Origin: Gemmatimonadota bacterium
GTDB taxonomy: Bacteria > Gemmatimonadota > Gemmatimonadetes > Gemmatimonadales > GWC2-71-9
Reading direction: 5' to 3'
Assembly (NCBI GenBank): GCA_003221825.1
Contig: QHUE01000076.1
Span: forward strand, 1 to 27,484
DNA length: 27,484 bases
Positions 6,864 through 13,950 of the stretch are shown here, piece after piece. How positions within the stretch are numbered: the first letter of the stretch is position 1; every line of letters begins with the position of its first letter. The translations under genes and the position numbers were made by a program. The notes under the pieces were generated by a model. It searched no databases, was not told where the DNA came from, and was given only the letters and a program-made list of their open reading frames with translations.

Positions 6864-7676
6864 TCAGCGCAAACTCCCCGGTGTCAGCAGATAAAGCAGC
6901 AGCACCGTGCGAACGTCACGATCCGACAAGTCCCGGACTTTGGTGGTCGGAAACATGAGGTCCGTCGAGTCCTTCGAGTGCCCGAGGCCCAGCGCGTGGC
7001 CGATCTCGTGCGTCGCCACCACGCGGATGTCCTCCAGCTCCATCGGCTGGCCCTTAGGATCGAATGTGGCCAGCGTGATCACCGCGGTCTGAATGCGGCC
7101 GTTCTCGTCCCATGTGACGTCGGTCTGCCCGGTGCGCTCGATTTCGAACTGAATGCGCCACTTCACCGTGACTTCCGCGTTCGTCGAATCACCGTCGAAC
7201 TGGAAGCGGACCGGGACGCCGGCAGCCGTCCACACGCCAAATCCTGACTTGATCGCGTCGATAAACGCCGGCTTGAAGTTGGCTGCGTGCGTCGGGGCGA
7301 ACCAGACGCGGATCGGCTCCGTCATCCGATTCTCCCAGCGCCGCAGCATCGAGTCGCCGGTGGCTTCGATCATCTCACCCAGATATGTGGTCGAACCGCT
7401 CGACCGAATGCGCCGTCGCGTTTCCGAACGCGCCAGGAGCTCGATGTACGACGGCTCACGGCCGTCGGGCCCCGCCGGGATGGCGGTCCCCTGGGACGTC
7501 GTCGAGGGTGGCTGGGGTGGAGCGGGTGGCGGCGGCTGCGGCTCGGCGATGCGCAGCGGACCGTCGGCGACCGGTTCGGCCGGGCTGCGGGGCGTAGGCC
7601 GGAACACGTCCCAGAAAATGAATAGGACGATGAGCACCGCGGCGGCGGCGATCATTCCCGTGAGCCGGCGTTCCAT
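6864..7676 (-). CDS. Membrane-anchored matrixin-type zinc metalloprotease
   Basis: A 270-residue protein with one N-terminal membrane segment (about residues 7-24), then a Pro-rich linker (about 27-60). The C-terminal metzincin domain has zinc site HEIGHALGLGH (His 223, 227, 233) and the Met-turn at M241 in STDLMFP, which place it in the M10 matrixin family. The catalytic domain should face the periplasm, with the basic ERR start cytoplasmic. No autoinhibitory cysteine-switch motif is evident. It is divergent from the MMPL exporter; the 90-base gap between them presumably holds both promoters. It precedes amrS by 74 bases. Confidence 0.92.
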   Translation of the reverse strand: MERRLTGMIAAAAVLIVLFIFWDVFRPTPRSPAEPVADGPLRIAEPQPPPPAPPQPPSTTSQGTAIPAGPDGREPSYIELLARSETRRRIRSSGSTTYLGEMIEATGDSMLRRWENRMTEPIRVWFAPTHAANFKPAFIDAIKSGFGVWTAAGVPVRFQFDGDSTNAEVTVKWRIQFEIERTGQTDVTWDENGRIQTAVITLATFDPKGQPMELEDIRVVATHEIGHALGLGHSKDSTDLMFPTTKVRDLSDRDVRTVLLLYLLTPGSLR

Positions 7677-7766
7677 GCGCGCAATATGCGAAGATTCGAT
7701 GGCGCGCCGCTAGCTTTGCACTTCGCCCGTCCCTATGATTGTGGCCCGCATGTGCTTGGACCGTAG

Positions 7767-10037
7767 GTGATCGCGTTACCCGCGAGGCAGCTCGTCCGCT
7801 GGCGCGGCTGGGTCATCGGCGCCTGGGCGGTGCTTGCGCTGTTGTTCGTGCCCAAGGCGACCCATGTGCAGCGCGTCCTGGCCGTCCGCGGAATGAACGT
7901 CGAGCAAACAGAATCCGCTCGCGCGTCCCAGCTCATCCGCCAGTCGTTTCCCAATCCCATCGCGGAATACGTCGCGATCGTGGTGCACGGGCCGGTGCCA
8001 TACCGGCACCCGCGCTTTTCGGCCGTCCTCGATTCGGTCTCGGCGGCGCTCGCCCGTCAGCCCTACATCAGCCAGGTGATCTCAGTACGCACGATCGGCG
8101 AATCGACATTCGTCAGCCCGGACCGCCATACGACCTTCCTGATCGCGGCCCTGACACCGGCAAGCACGACCGATGTGAGCCGGACCGTCGTCCCGGAGCT
8201 GCGCGAGACGGTGAGCAGTACGCTGGGGCGGCTGCCGCATGCCGACGGCTTCGACGTCAAGGTCACCGGCAATCCCGCGCTCGACTACGACGTCCGCACC
8301 ATCAGCGCGGAGGATACGCGGCAGGCCGAGGAGCACGCGCTGCCGTTGACGCTCGCCGTGCTGGTGCTCGCCTTCGGGGCGCTCGTCGCCGCGACGCTCC
8401 CGATCATCGTCGGCGTCCTCGCGATTACGATCGCCCTCGGCATCGTCGCTGTCGCCGCGCAGTTCCAGACGATGTCCGTCTTCGTGCTCAACATCACGAC
8501 GATGGTGGGGCTGGGCGTCGGCATCGACTACTCGCTGCTCATCGTCACGCGCTTCCGGGAGGAGCTGAACCGCGGCCTGGCACCGGTCGACGCCGCCGTA
8601 CGCACCATTCAGACGGCGGGGTCCGCTGTGGTGACCTCGGGACTGACCGTCGTGGTCGGATTCGCGGCGCTGACCCTGACGCCGCTCACCGAGACCCGCT
8701 CGGTCGGGGTCGGCGGGTTGATCGTCGTCGCGGTGGCGGTGTTGCTCGCAACGACGTTTTTGCCCGGGGCGCTCGCGATTCTCGGGCGCGACATCGACCG
8801 GCCCAAGTGGCTCGCGCGGATGCTCGCCTGGATTCACACACCCCAGGGCTGGGAGCGCTGGGCCCGCTACCTCGGCCACCGGCCGTGGCGGGCCATTCTC
8901 GGCGGCGGCCTGGCGGTCGCGATCCTCACCTTCCCGCTGACGCAGATCAAAATCGGGCTTCCCGTCCGTAACTGGTTTCCCCCGGACGCCGAGTCGGGAC
9001 AGGGGCTCCAGGCGCTGCGGGAGATGGGCGCGAGCGGCGTGATCCAGCCGCTCCGCGTGGTCGTGCAGCTGCCCCCCGGCGAGTCGGCGTTGTCGGGTCG
9101 CCGGCTTCCCGGACTCAAGGCGTTGAGCGACTCGATCGCCAAGGACCCGCGCGTGCGCGAAGTGCGCGGGGTCGCGACGCTGCGGCCCGGCATGTCGATC
9201 CTGCAGCTCGCGATGTACTACGCCGACGCGGAAGGAGTGCGCGAGCGCTATCCCGAGTTCTTCAACGCGTATCTGAGCGCCGACCGGCGCACGACGCTCA
9301 TGGACGTGATCGCCGTGGACTCCGTGTCGTTGACCGGGATGATGGATCTGGCCCGCCACGTGCGCGGCACGATCGCGCGGAGCACGAGGCTCCACGGCGT
9401 GGAGGTCGTGGTGGGCGGGTTCGCGGCGTCGAGTCTCGATCTCCAGGAGAATCTGCTCGGCCGCTTCCCCGGCATCGTCGCGATGATCCTCGGCGTCACT
9501 GCCATCATGCTGTTCATCGCGTTCCGCTCGGTGCTGGTACCGCTCAAGGCCGTCGTGCTGAACTGCGTGTCGGTCAGCGCGGCGTTCGGGATCACCGTCC
9601 TCGTGTTCCAGCACGGCTATGGGGCGAGCCTGTTTGGTCTCGAGGGACCGACGGAAGCCATCTTTGTGGTCGTGCCGGTCCTCGTGTTTGCGACGGTGTT
9701 CGGCCTGTCGATGGATTACGAAGTGTTTCTATTGACGCGCGTGAAGGAAGTGTTCGATAAAACGGGGCGCAACGATCACGCCACGATGGAAGGGCTGTCC
9801 GCGACGGCGTCCACGATCACGTTCGCCGCGCTGATCATGATCATCGTCTTCGGCAACTTTGCGTTCACGCGCGTGCTCGCGGTGCAGTTCATTGGATTCG
9901 GCCTGGCGCTCGCCGTCTTGCTCGACGCCACGCTGATCCGCATGGTGCTCGTGCCCGCCATCATGCACATCGCCGGGCGGTGGAATTGGTGGCCCGGAGT
10001 CCGGGCGCCACGACGGGATGTCGAACAGGTTACGTAG
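7767..10037 (+). CDS. MMPL/RND-family membrane transporter
   Basis: A 756-residue inner-membrane exporter with the duplicated MMPL architecture. TM1 lies near residues 12-28 and a periplasmic loop follows to about residue 185. A block of five TM segments contains GVGIDYSLLIVTRFREEL. A second periplasmic loop precedes another TM block with FGLSMDYEVFLLTRVKEVF. The paired Asp-Tyr in these motifs is the proton-relay signature. The family exports lipids or other hydrophobic compounds; the cargo is unknown and no membrane-fusion or outer-membrane partner is adjacent. The start is GTG 7767, and its N-terminus LVRWRGWVIGAWAVLAL matches the family opening. Its stop overlaps the convergent DUF4031-like gene by 8 bases. 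A 510-codon open frame on the opposite strand is a shadow. Confidence 0.93.
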   Translation: MIALPARQLVRWRGWVIGAWAVLALLFVPKATHVQRVLAVRGMNVEQTESARASQLIRQSFPNPIAEYVAIVVHGPVPYRHPRFSAVLDSVSAALARQPYISQVISVRTIGESTFVSPDRHTTFLIAALTPASTTDVSRTVVPELRETVSSTLGRLPHADGFDVKVTGNPALDYDVRTISAEDTRQAEEHALPLTLAVLVLAFGALVAATLPIIVGVLAITIALGIVAVAAQFQTMSVFVLNITTMVGLGVGIDYSLLIVTRFREELNRGLAPVDAAVRTIQTAGSAVVTSGLTVVVGFAALTLTPLTETRSVGVGGLIVVAVAVLLATTFLPGALAILGRDIDRPKWLARMLAWIHTPQGWERWARYLGHRPWRAILGGGLAVAILTFPLTQIKIGLPVRNWFPPDAESGQGLQALREMGASGVIQPLRVVVQLPPGESALSGRRLPGLKALSDSIAKDPRVREVRGVATLRPGMSILQLAMYYADAEGVRERYPEFFNAYLSADRRTTLMDVIAVDSVSLTGMMDLARHVRGTIARSTRLHGVEVVVGGFAASSLDLQENLLGRFPGIVAMILGVTAIMLFIAFRSVLVPLKAVVLNCVSVSAAFGITVLVFQHGYGASLFGLEGPTEAIFVVVPVLVFATVFGLSMDYEVFLLTRVKEVFDKTGRNDHATMEGLSATASTITFAALIMIIVFGNFAFTRVLAVQFIGFGLALAVLLDATLIRMVLVPAIMHIAGRWNWWPGVRAPRRDVEQVT

Positions 10038-10266
10038 GATCCAGCAGCCGGAGCTTCTCTCCCCACACATCCCAGTGCCAGGCCTCGACCCGGATCCCCG
10101 TGTCCGGATCCTTGAGCGGCTTGTACTGCAGCCAGCGAGGCTGAAATCCCAGCGCGCGGCCCAGCTCGAGCAGCCGTTCCTTATTGGAGCTTACCAGGTG
10201 GACCATCGGCTCATCGTGGATCTTATGCCGGTGAAGCCAAACGCCGCCGCTCAGGGCGAAGCGCAT
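10030..10266 (-). CDS. Small DUF4031-like protein
   Basis: A 78-residue protein. The stretch VHLVSSNKERLLELGRALG and the later PRWLQ and AWHWDVWGEKL resemble the DUF4031 pattern of a helix-rich domain with conserved His and aromatic residues. Function is unknown. The start is uncertain: ATG 10266 is the first ATG after the pilin stop, but its purine-rich GAGGGG lies directly against it. The frame stays open upstream into the pilin gene. It sits 38 bases downstream of the pilin stop and overlaps the convergent transporter by 8 bases. Confidence 0.6.
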   Translation of the reverse strand: MRFALSGGVWLHRHKIHDEPMVHLVSSNKERLLELGRALGFQPRWLQYKPLKDPDTGIRVEAWHWDVWGEKLRLLDPT

Positions 10267-10304
10267 CCCCTCACGGCGGCGTTTGAATTCCCGATACGGT
10301 GGCT

Positions 10305-10682
10305 CTAGGTGCAGGTAATCCGACCCTCGATGGTGGCTGGGGCGACCGGCGTCGCGTTGCCCTGAAACAGCACGCACTGCCGCGAAGTCTGGGCGTGCAC
10401 CGCCTGGGCGGACCAGCCGCCGGCCGTCGCCTGGAGTACCGTCAACGTGACACCCGTCGACGGGTTGAAATTATTGAGCGCCGCGAGGCTGCTCGTGTAG
10501 TACGTGCTATCATAGAAGAAGGCCTCCTCCGCCGTCGCCAGATTCTTGAGGTCCGATTTCATCTGGGCGACGTAAGCCTTCTGCTTCGTGTTGGCGAACT
10601 TCGGGATGGCAATCGACGCCAGGATCCCGATGATCACCACCACGATCAGCAGCTCGATCAAAGTGAAACCGCGTGCCTTCAC
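10305..10682 (-). CDS. pilA: Type IV pilin (major-pilin-like prepilin)
   Basis: A 125-residue prepilin. The short basic leader MKARG is followed by FTLIELLIVVVIIGILASIA. Cleavage is expected between G5 and F6, leaving N-methyl-Phe1 and Glu5 of the mature pilin. The next 20 residues form the polymerising transmembrane helix. Two cysteines near the C-terminus (SRQCVLF and RITCT) could form the disulfide-bonded D-region typical of pilins. No assembly genes (pilB, pilC, pilD) are close by. The start is GTG 10682, preceded by GGAGGG. A strand-specific 15-bp hairpin lies in the leader. It could be a pseudopilin, but the length and disulfide favour a pilin. Confidence 0.9.
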   Translation of the reverse strand: MKARGFTLIELLIVVVIIGILASIAIPKFANTKQKAYVAQMKSDLKNLATAEEAFFYDSTYYTSSLAALNNFNPSTGVTLTVLQATAGGWSAQAVHAQTSRQCVLFQGNATPVAPATIEGRITCT

Positions 10683-10704
10683 GGCATTACCCTCCGGGCG
10701 CGAA

Positions 10705-10740
10705 GGGGCGCCGACTCGGAAAACCCCGAATCGACGCCCC
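10705..10740 (-). promoter_or_regulatory. Strong RNA hairpin between polA and the pilin gene
   Basis: On the minus strand, GGGGCGTCGATTCGG and CCGAGTCGGCGCCCC flank a GGTTTT loop. All 15 positions pair in RNA, two of them as G.U. On the plus strand those two become A-C mismatches, so the structure is specific to the polA/pilin direction. It lies 39 bases past the polA stop and 22 bases before the pilin start. No U-tract follows, so it may be a non-canonical terminator, an mRNA stability element or a leader structure for pilin. Confidence 0.65.
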
Positions 10741-10779
10741 TATTGTGGGCACTCCCCTCTGTTCCTGCAAGAGGCGTGC

Positions 10780-13596
10780 TTAACCCTTCGCCTCAATCCA
10801 ATTCTTTCCAGCACCGATACTTACGACGAGCGGCACGCGGAGGTTCGCCACGCCCTCCATCTCGCGTTTTACAAGGGCTCCGGCAACTGACCGCTCGGCT
10901 TCGGGGATCTCAAACACGAGCTCATCGTGCACTTGCAGGAGTATCTTGGTGCCCAAGCCCGCCGCAGTCAGCGCCGCGTGAATCCGGATCATGGCAATCT
11001 TGATGAGATCCGCCGCCGAGCCCTGGAGCGGTGAGTTGGTCGCGGTGCGCTCCCCAAAAGCGCGGATACTGAAGTTTCGGTCGCGCAGCTCGGGGATGTA
11101 GCGGCGGCGCCCGAAGAGGGTCTCGACGAACCCGCGCTGGCGCGCTTCCTCGACGGTCTGGTCGAGCCAGGCGCGCACGCCGGCGAAGCGCTCGAAATAG
11201 TGCTTGATGAACGCCTTCGCCTCTTCGAGCGTTATGCCCAGCTGGCGCGACAGCGCCAGGGCGCCCTGACCATAGATCGTGGCGAAGTTGATCGTCTTCG
11301 CGCGGCTGCGCATCTCACCCGTCACAGCGGCCTCGGCGACGCCGAAGATGACGGCGGCGGTTTGCCGGTGGATGTCCCCGCCGCGCTGGAACGCCTCCAC
11401 GAATGCCGGATCATTCGAAAAATGCGCGAGCAGCCGCAGCTCCACCTGCGAGTAATCGGCGATGAGCAGCAGGTGCCCCGGTGGCGCCACGAAGGCGCGC
11501 CGGATCTCCCCGCCGCGGCGCGTGCGCACGGGGATGTTCTGCAGATTGGGATCGGAGGATGACAGGCGCCCCGTGGCCGCCCCGGTTTGATTGAAGCTCG
11601 TGTGCACGCGTCCGGTGTCGGGCCGAATGTATCCCGGCAGGGCATCGACGTAAGTGGATTGCAGCTTCGTCAGCTCGCGGTACTCGATCAGCAGTCGCGG
11701 GACCTCATGGCCGAGCGCGGCGAGCTGTTCGAGCACCTCCACGTCGGTGGACGCGCCCGTTTTGGTCCGCTTCTGGACCGGCAGCTTGAGACGCTCGAAC
11801 AGCACCGTTCGCAGTTGGGGCGTCGAGTTGATGTTGAACTCACCGCCGGCGGCACGATAAATGTCGAGCTCGAGTGTCGTGAGCTCCTTGGTGAAACCGC
11901 GCGACATCTCACCCAGCAGCGCGCGATCCACGAGGATGCCGGTGGTCTCCATGTCGACCAGCACCGGAATGAGCGGGATCTCGATTTCATCGAGCAACCG
12001 CGCGAGATGGTGTGCGTCGATGTCGGCGCGGAATGCTTCCTCGAGCCGTAACACCATCTCGGCTTGTGCGGCGGACACGCGCGCGGCCTCGGCAGGCGGG
12101 ACCTGGGCGAAGGCTCCCCCGCCCTTCCCCTTTCCGACCAGCTGCGCCGTCGTGGGCAGCTCCACGGAGAGATGCTCGCGCGCGAGATCATTGAGGGCGT
12201 GCGAGCGATTGCCCGGATCGAGCACGAAGCTCGCCACCATCGTGTCGTAGGCGACGCCGCCGAACGCCACCCCGGCGCGTGCCAAGGCGACCCACGCCGC
12301 CTTGATATCGTGTCCCGCTTTGCGAACCGTGGGGTCGGCGAGGAGCGCGCGCAGCGGCGCGAGCGTCTCACTCGACAGCGGGGGGAGGTTGCGCGGCGGC
12401 GTGGCATCGAACTCCCCTTCGCGCGGCACGTGGCCGAACGGGAGATACCACGACCGGCCGGGCGCGATCGCGAACGAAAGCCCGGCGAGTCCGGGCTCCG
12501 TCTGCAGCGCCACGAGTCGCGCGCCGCGCAGCTCCTGGACCATACCGGGGAGATCGGCGGGATCGTCGATGATACGCGGAGCGGCGAGCTGTGGCGCGCG
12601 CGGACCCACAGGTGGCGCTGATGCGGCTAGCGCCGGCTCCGCCGGCTGGGCGACGCCTACCGACGCGAGGTCGGTGAGCTTCGGAATCAAGGTGCGGAAT
12701 TCCAGCTCCGTAAACAGCGCCGCCAGCGTGTCGGTATCGGGCGTCCGCACGCGCAGCTGCTCGAGGTCGAGCTCGACGGGCACGTCGCGGCGCAGCGTCA
12801 CGAGCTGGCGCGACAGCCGGGCGTTGTCGGCCTGCGCGAGCAACGCCTCGCGCGGGCGTTTCCCGGGGATATCGGCCGCCTTCGCCAGGATCGTGTCGAG
12901 ATCGCCGTAGGTCTCGAGCAGCTGGAGCGCCGTCTTGTCGCCGATGCCCTTCACACCGGGGATGTTGTCGGACGTGTCGCCGACGAGGGCGAGATAATCG
13001 ACCACCCGTTCGGGCGGAACGCCGAGCCGCTCGCTCGCATTGGATCGGTCAACCCACTGCTCTTCGACGGCCGCCTGGCCACCGCGTCCCGGGTTGAGGA
13101 GCGCGACGCCGTCCCCGATGAGCTGGTAGAAGTCCTTGTCACCGGAGACGATCACGGCCTGCAGGCCGCCACCGGCCGCGCGCTGCGCGAGGGTGGCGAC
13201 GACGTCATCCGCCTCGTAGCCGTTGATCGCGATGACTGGGATGTGGAACGCGTCGAGGACCTGGCACACACGCTCGAGCGAACGGTCGAAGTCCTGCTGC
13301 AGCTCTTCACCCAGCTTCTCGCGCGTCGCCTTGTACTCCGGGTACTGCTCCTGGCGGAACGAGACGCCGCGATCGTGGACCCAGCCGACGTATTCGGGAT
13401 GGTAGTTCTCGTACAGCCGCAGCAGAAAGTTCGTGATGCCCCACACCGCCGATGTGTTCTCGCCGCTCTTGGTGGTCAGCGGGCGCGCGATCATGGCAAA
13501 AAAGGCCCGGTAGATCAGCGCGTACCCGTCCACGAGGAAGACGCAGGTCTTGCCGGCTGAGGTCGCGGGGATGGGGGGCGCTGGGCGGGGCGGCAT
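10780..13596 (-). CDS. polA: DNA polymerase I, inactive 3'-5' exonuclease domain
   Basis: A 938-residue family A polymerase for Okazaki fragment processing and repair. The 5' nuclease domain (about 15-330) keeps its acidic sites: LVDGYALIYRAF, GYEADD, SGDKDF and GDTSDNIPGVKGIG. The middle domain (345-530) has the exonuclease fold but lost three of four metal ligands. By alignment to E. coli Klenow these are D355 to Q365, D424 to A434 and D501 to Q511, with E357 kept as E367. The polymerase domain has motif A D714 (IADYSQVELR), motif B R763/K767/F771/Y775 and motif C HDE (890-892). The start is ATG 13596, just below the cold-shock terminator. Confidence 0.97.
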   Translation of the reverse strand: MPPRPAPPIPATSAGKTCVFLVDGYALIYRAFFAMIARPLTTKSGENTSAVWGITNFLLRLYENYHPEYVGWVHDRGVSFRQEQYPEYKATREKLGEELQQDFDRSLERVCQVLDAFHIPVIAINGYEADDVVATLAQRAAGGGLQAVIVSGDKDFYQLIGDGVALLNPGRGGQAAVEEQWVDRSNASERLGVPPERVVDYLALVGDTSDNIPGVKGIGDKTALQLLETYGDLDTILAKAADIPGKRPREALLAQADNARLSRQLVTLRRDVPVELDLEQLRVRTPDTDTLAALFTELEFRTLIPKLTDLASVGVAQPAEPALAASAPPVGPRAPQLAAPRIIDDPADLPGMVQELRGARLVALQTEPGLAGLSFAIAPGRSWYLPFGHVPREGEFDATPPRNLPPLSSETLAPLRALLADPTVRKAGHDIKAAWVALARAGVAFGGVAYDTMVASFVLDPGNRSHALNDLAREHLSVELPTTAQLVGKGKGGGAFAQVPPAEAARVSAAQAEMVLRLEEAFRADIDAHHLARLLDEIEIPLIPVLVDMETTGILVDRALLGEMSRGFTKELTTLELDIYRAAGGEFNINSTPQLRTVLFERLKLPVQKRTKTGASTDVEVLEQLAALGHEVPRLLIEYRELTKLQSTYVDALPGYIRPDTGRVHTSFNQTGAATGRLSSSDPNLQNIPVRTRRGGEIRRAFVAPPGHLLLIADYSQVELRLLAHFSNDPAFVEAFQRGGDIHRQTAAVIFGVAEAAVTGEMRSRAKTINFATIYGQGALALSRQLGITLEEAKAFIKHYFERFAGVRAWLDQTVEEARQRGFVETLFGRRRYIPELRDRNFSIRAFGERTATNSPLQGSAADLIKIAMIRIHAALTAAGLGTKILLQVHDELVFEIPEAERSVAGALVKREMEGVANLRVPLVVSIGAGKNWIEAKG

Positions 13597-13602
13597 GGCG
13601 GG

Positions 13603-13636
13603 AAAACTAAACCCCGCCCAGAAGAATCGGGCGGGG
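13603..13636 (-). terminator. Rho-independent terminator of the cold-shock gene
   Basis: On the minus strand an 8-bp perfect GC stem, CCCCGCCC/GGGCGGGG (13612-13636), with loop GATTCTTCT is followed by TTTAGTTTT. It lies 26 bases after the csp stop and ends 7 bases before the polA ATG. Transcription from csp should therefore largely stop before polA. Confidence 0.75.
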
Positions 13637-13662
13637 CGGAATGGTCGGGTGAAGGGCGCGCG

Positions 13663-13863
13663 TCAGACGCGCACGACGTTCGTGGCGTGGAGCCCCTTGT
13701 CCCCCTGCTGCACTTCGAACTCCACCACCTGACCCTCGGCCAGCGTCTTGAAGCCGTCCATCTGAATCGCCGAGAAGTGCACGAACACGTCTTCGCCGCC
13801 TTCCTGCTCAATGAAGCCGTATCCCTTGGCGTCATTGAACCACTTCACCTTGCCCTTGATCAC
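13663..13863 (-). CDS. csp: Cold-shock domain protein
   Basis: A 66-residue single-domain RNA chaperone of the CspA type. It carries RNP1 (KGYGFIEQ) and RNP2 (VFVHFSAI), preceded by KGKVKWFNDAK. It binds single-stranded RNA or DNA, destabilises secondary structure and acts in the cytoplasm. The start is GTG 13863, with AGGAGG seven bases upstream, a strong ribosome site. A TTGACA box lies upstream and an intrinsic terminator follows, so it is probably monocistronic. Whether it is cold-induced or constitutive cannot be told. Confidence 0.96.
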   Translation of the reverse strand: MIKGKVKWFNDAKGYGFIEQEGGEDVFVHFSAIQMDGFKTLAEGQVVEFEVQQGDKGLHATNVVRV

Positions 13864-13935
13864 GATCCGCCTCCTGCAGAGTCTTGTGCCTCGCCCAACG
13901 TGGACGCGCTACAAAAGACCGGTGGGCCGGGAGGC

Positions 13936-13941
13936 TGTCAA
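13936..13941 (-). promoter_or_regulatory. Putative -35 box of the cold-shock gene
   Basis: A perfect TTGACA on the minus strand, 72 bases before the csp GTG and 10 bases after the upstream transglycosylase stop. Any -10 is weak, with a T-rich TCTTTTGT about 17 bases on. The csp mRNA would then have a leader of several tens of bases. Confidence 0.4.
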
Positions 13942-13950
13942 GCGGGTTTT

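Noticed and set aside
8082..9614. 510-codon open frame on the minus strand inside the exporter gene
   Set aside because: It is antisense to clear MMPL motifs, has a His/Arg/Asp-rich composition typical of GC-rich shadows, and resembles no family.
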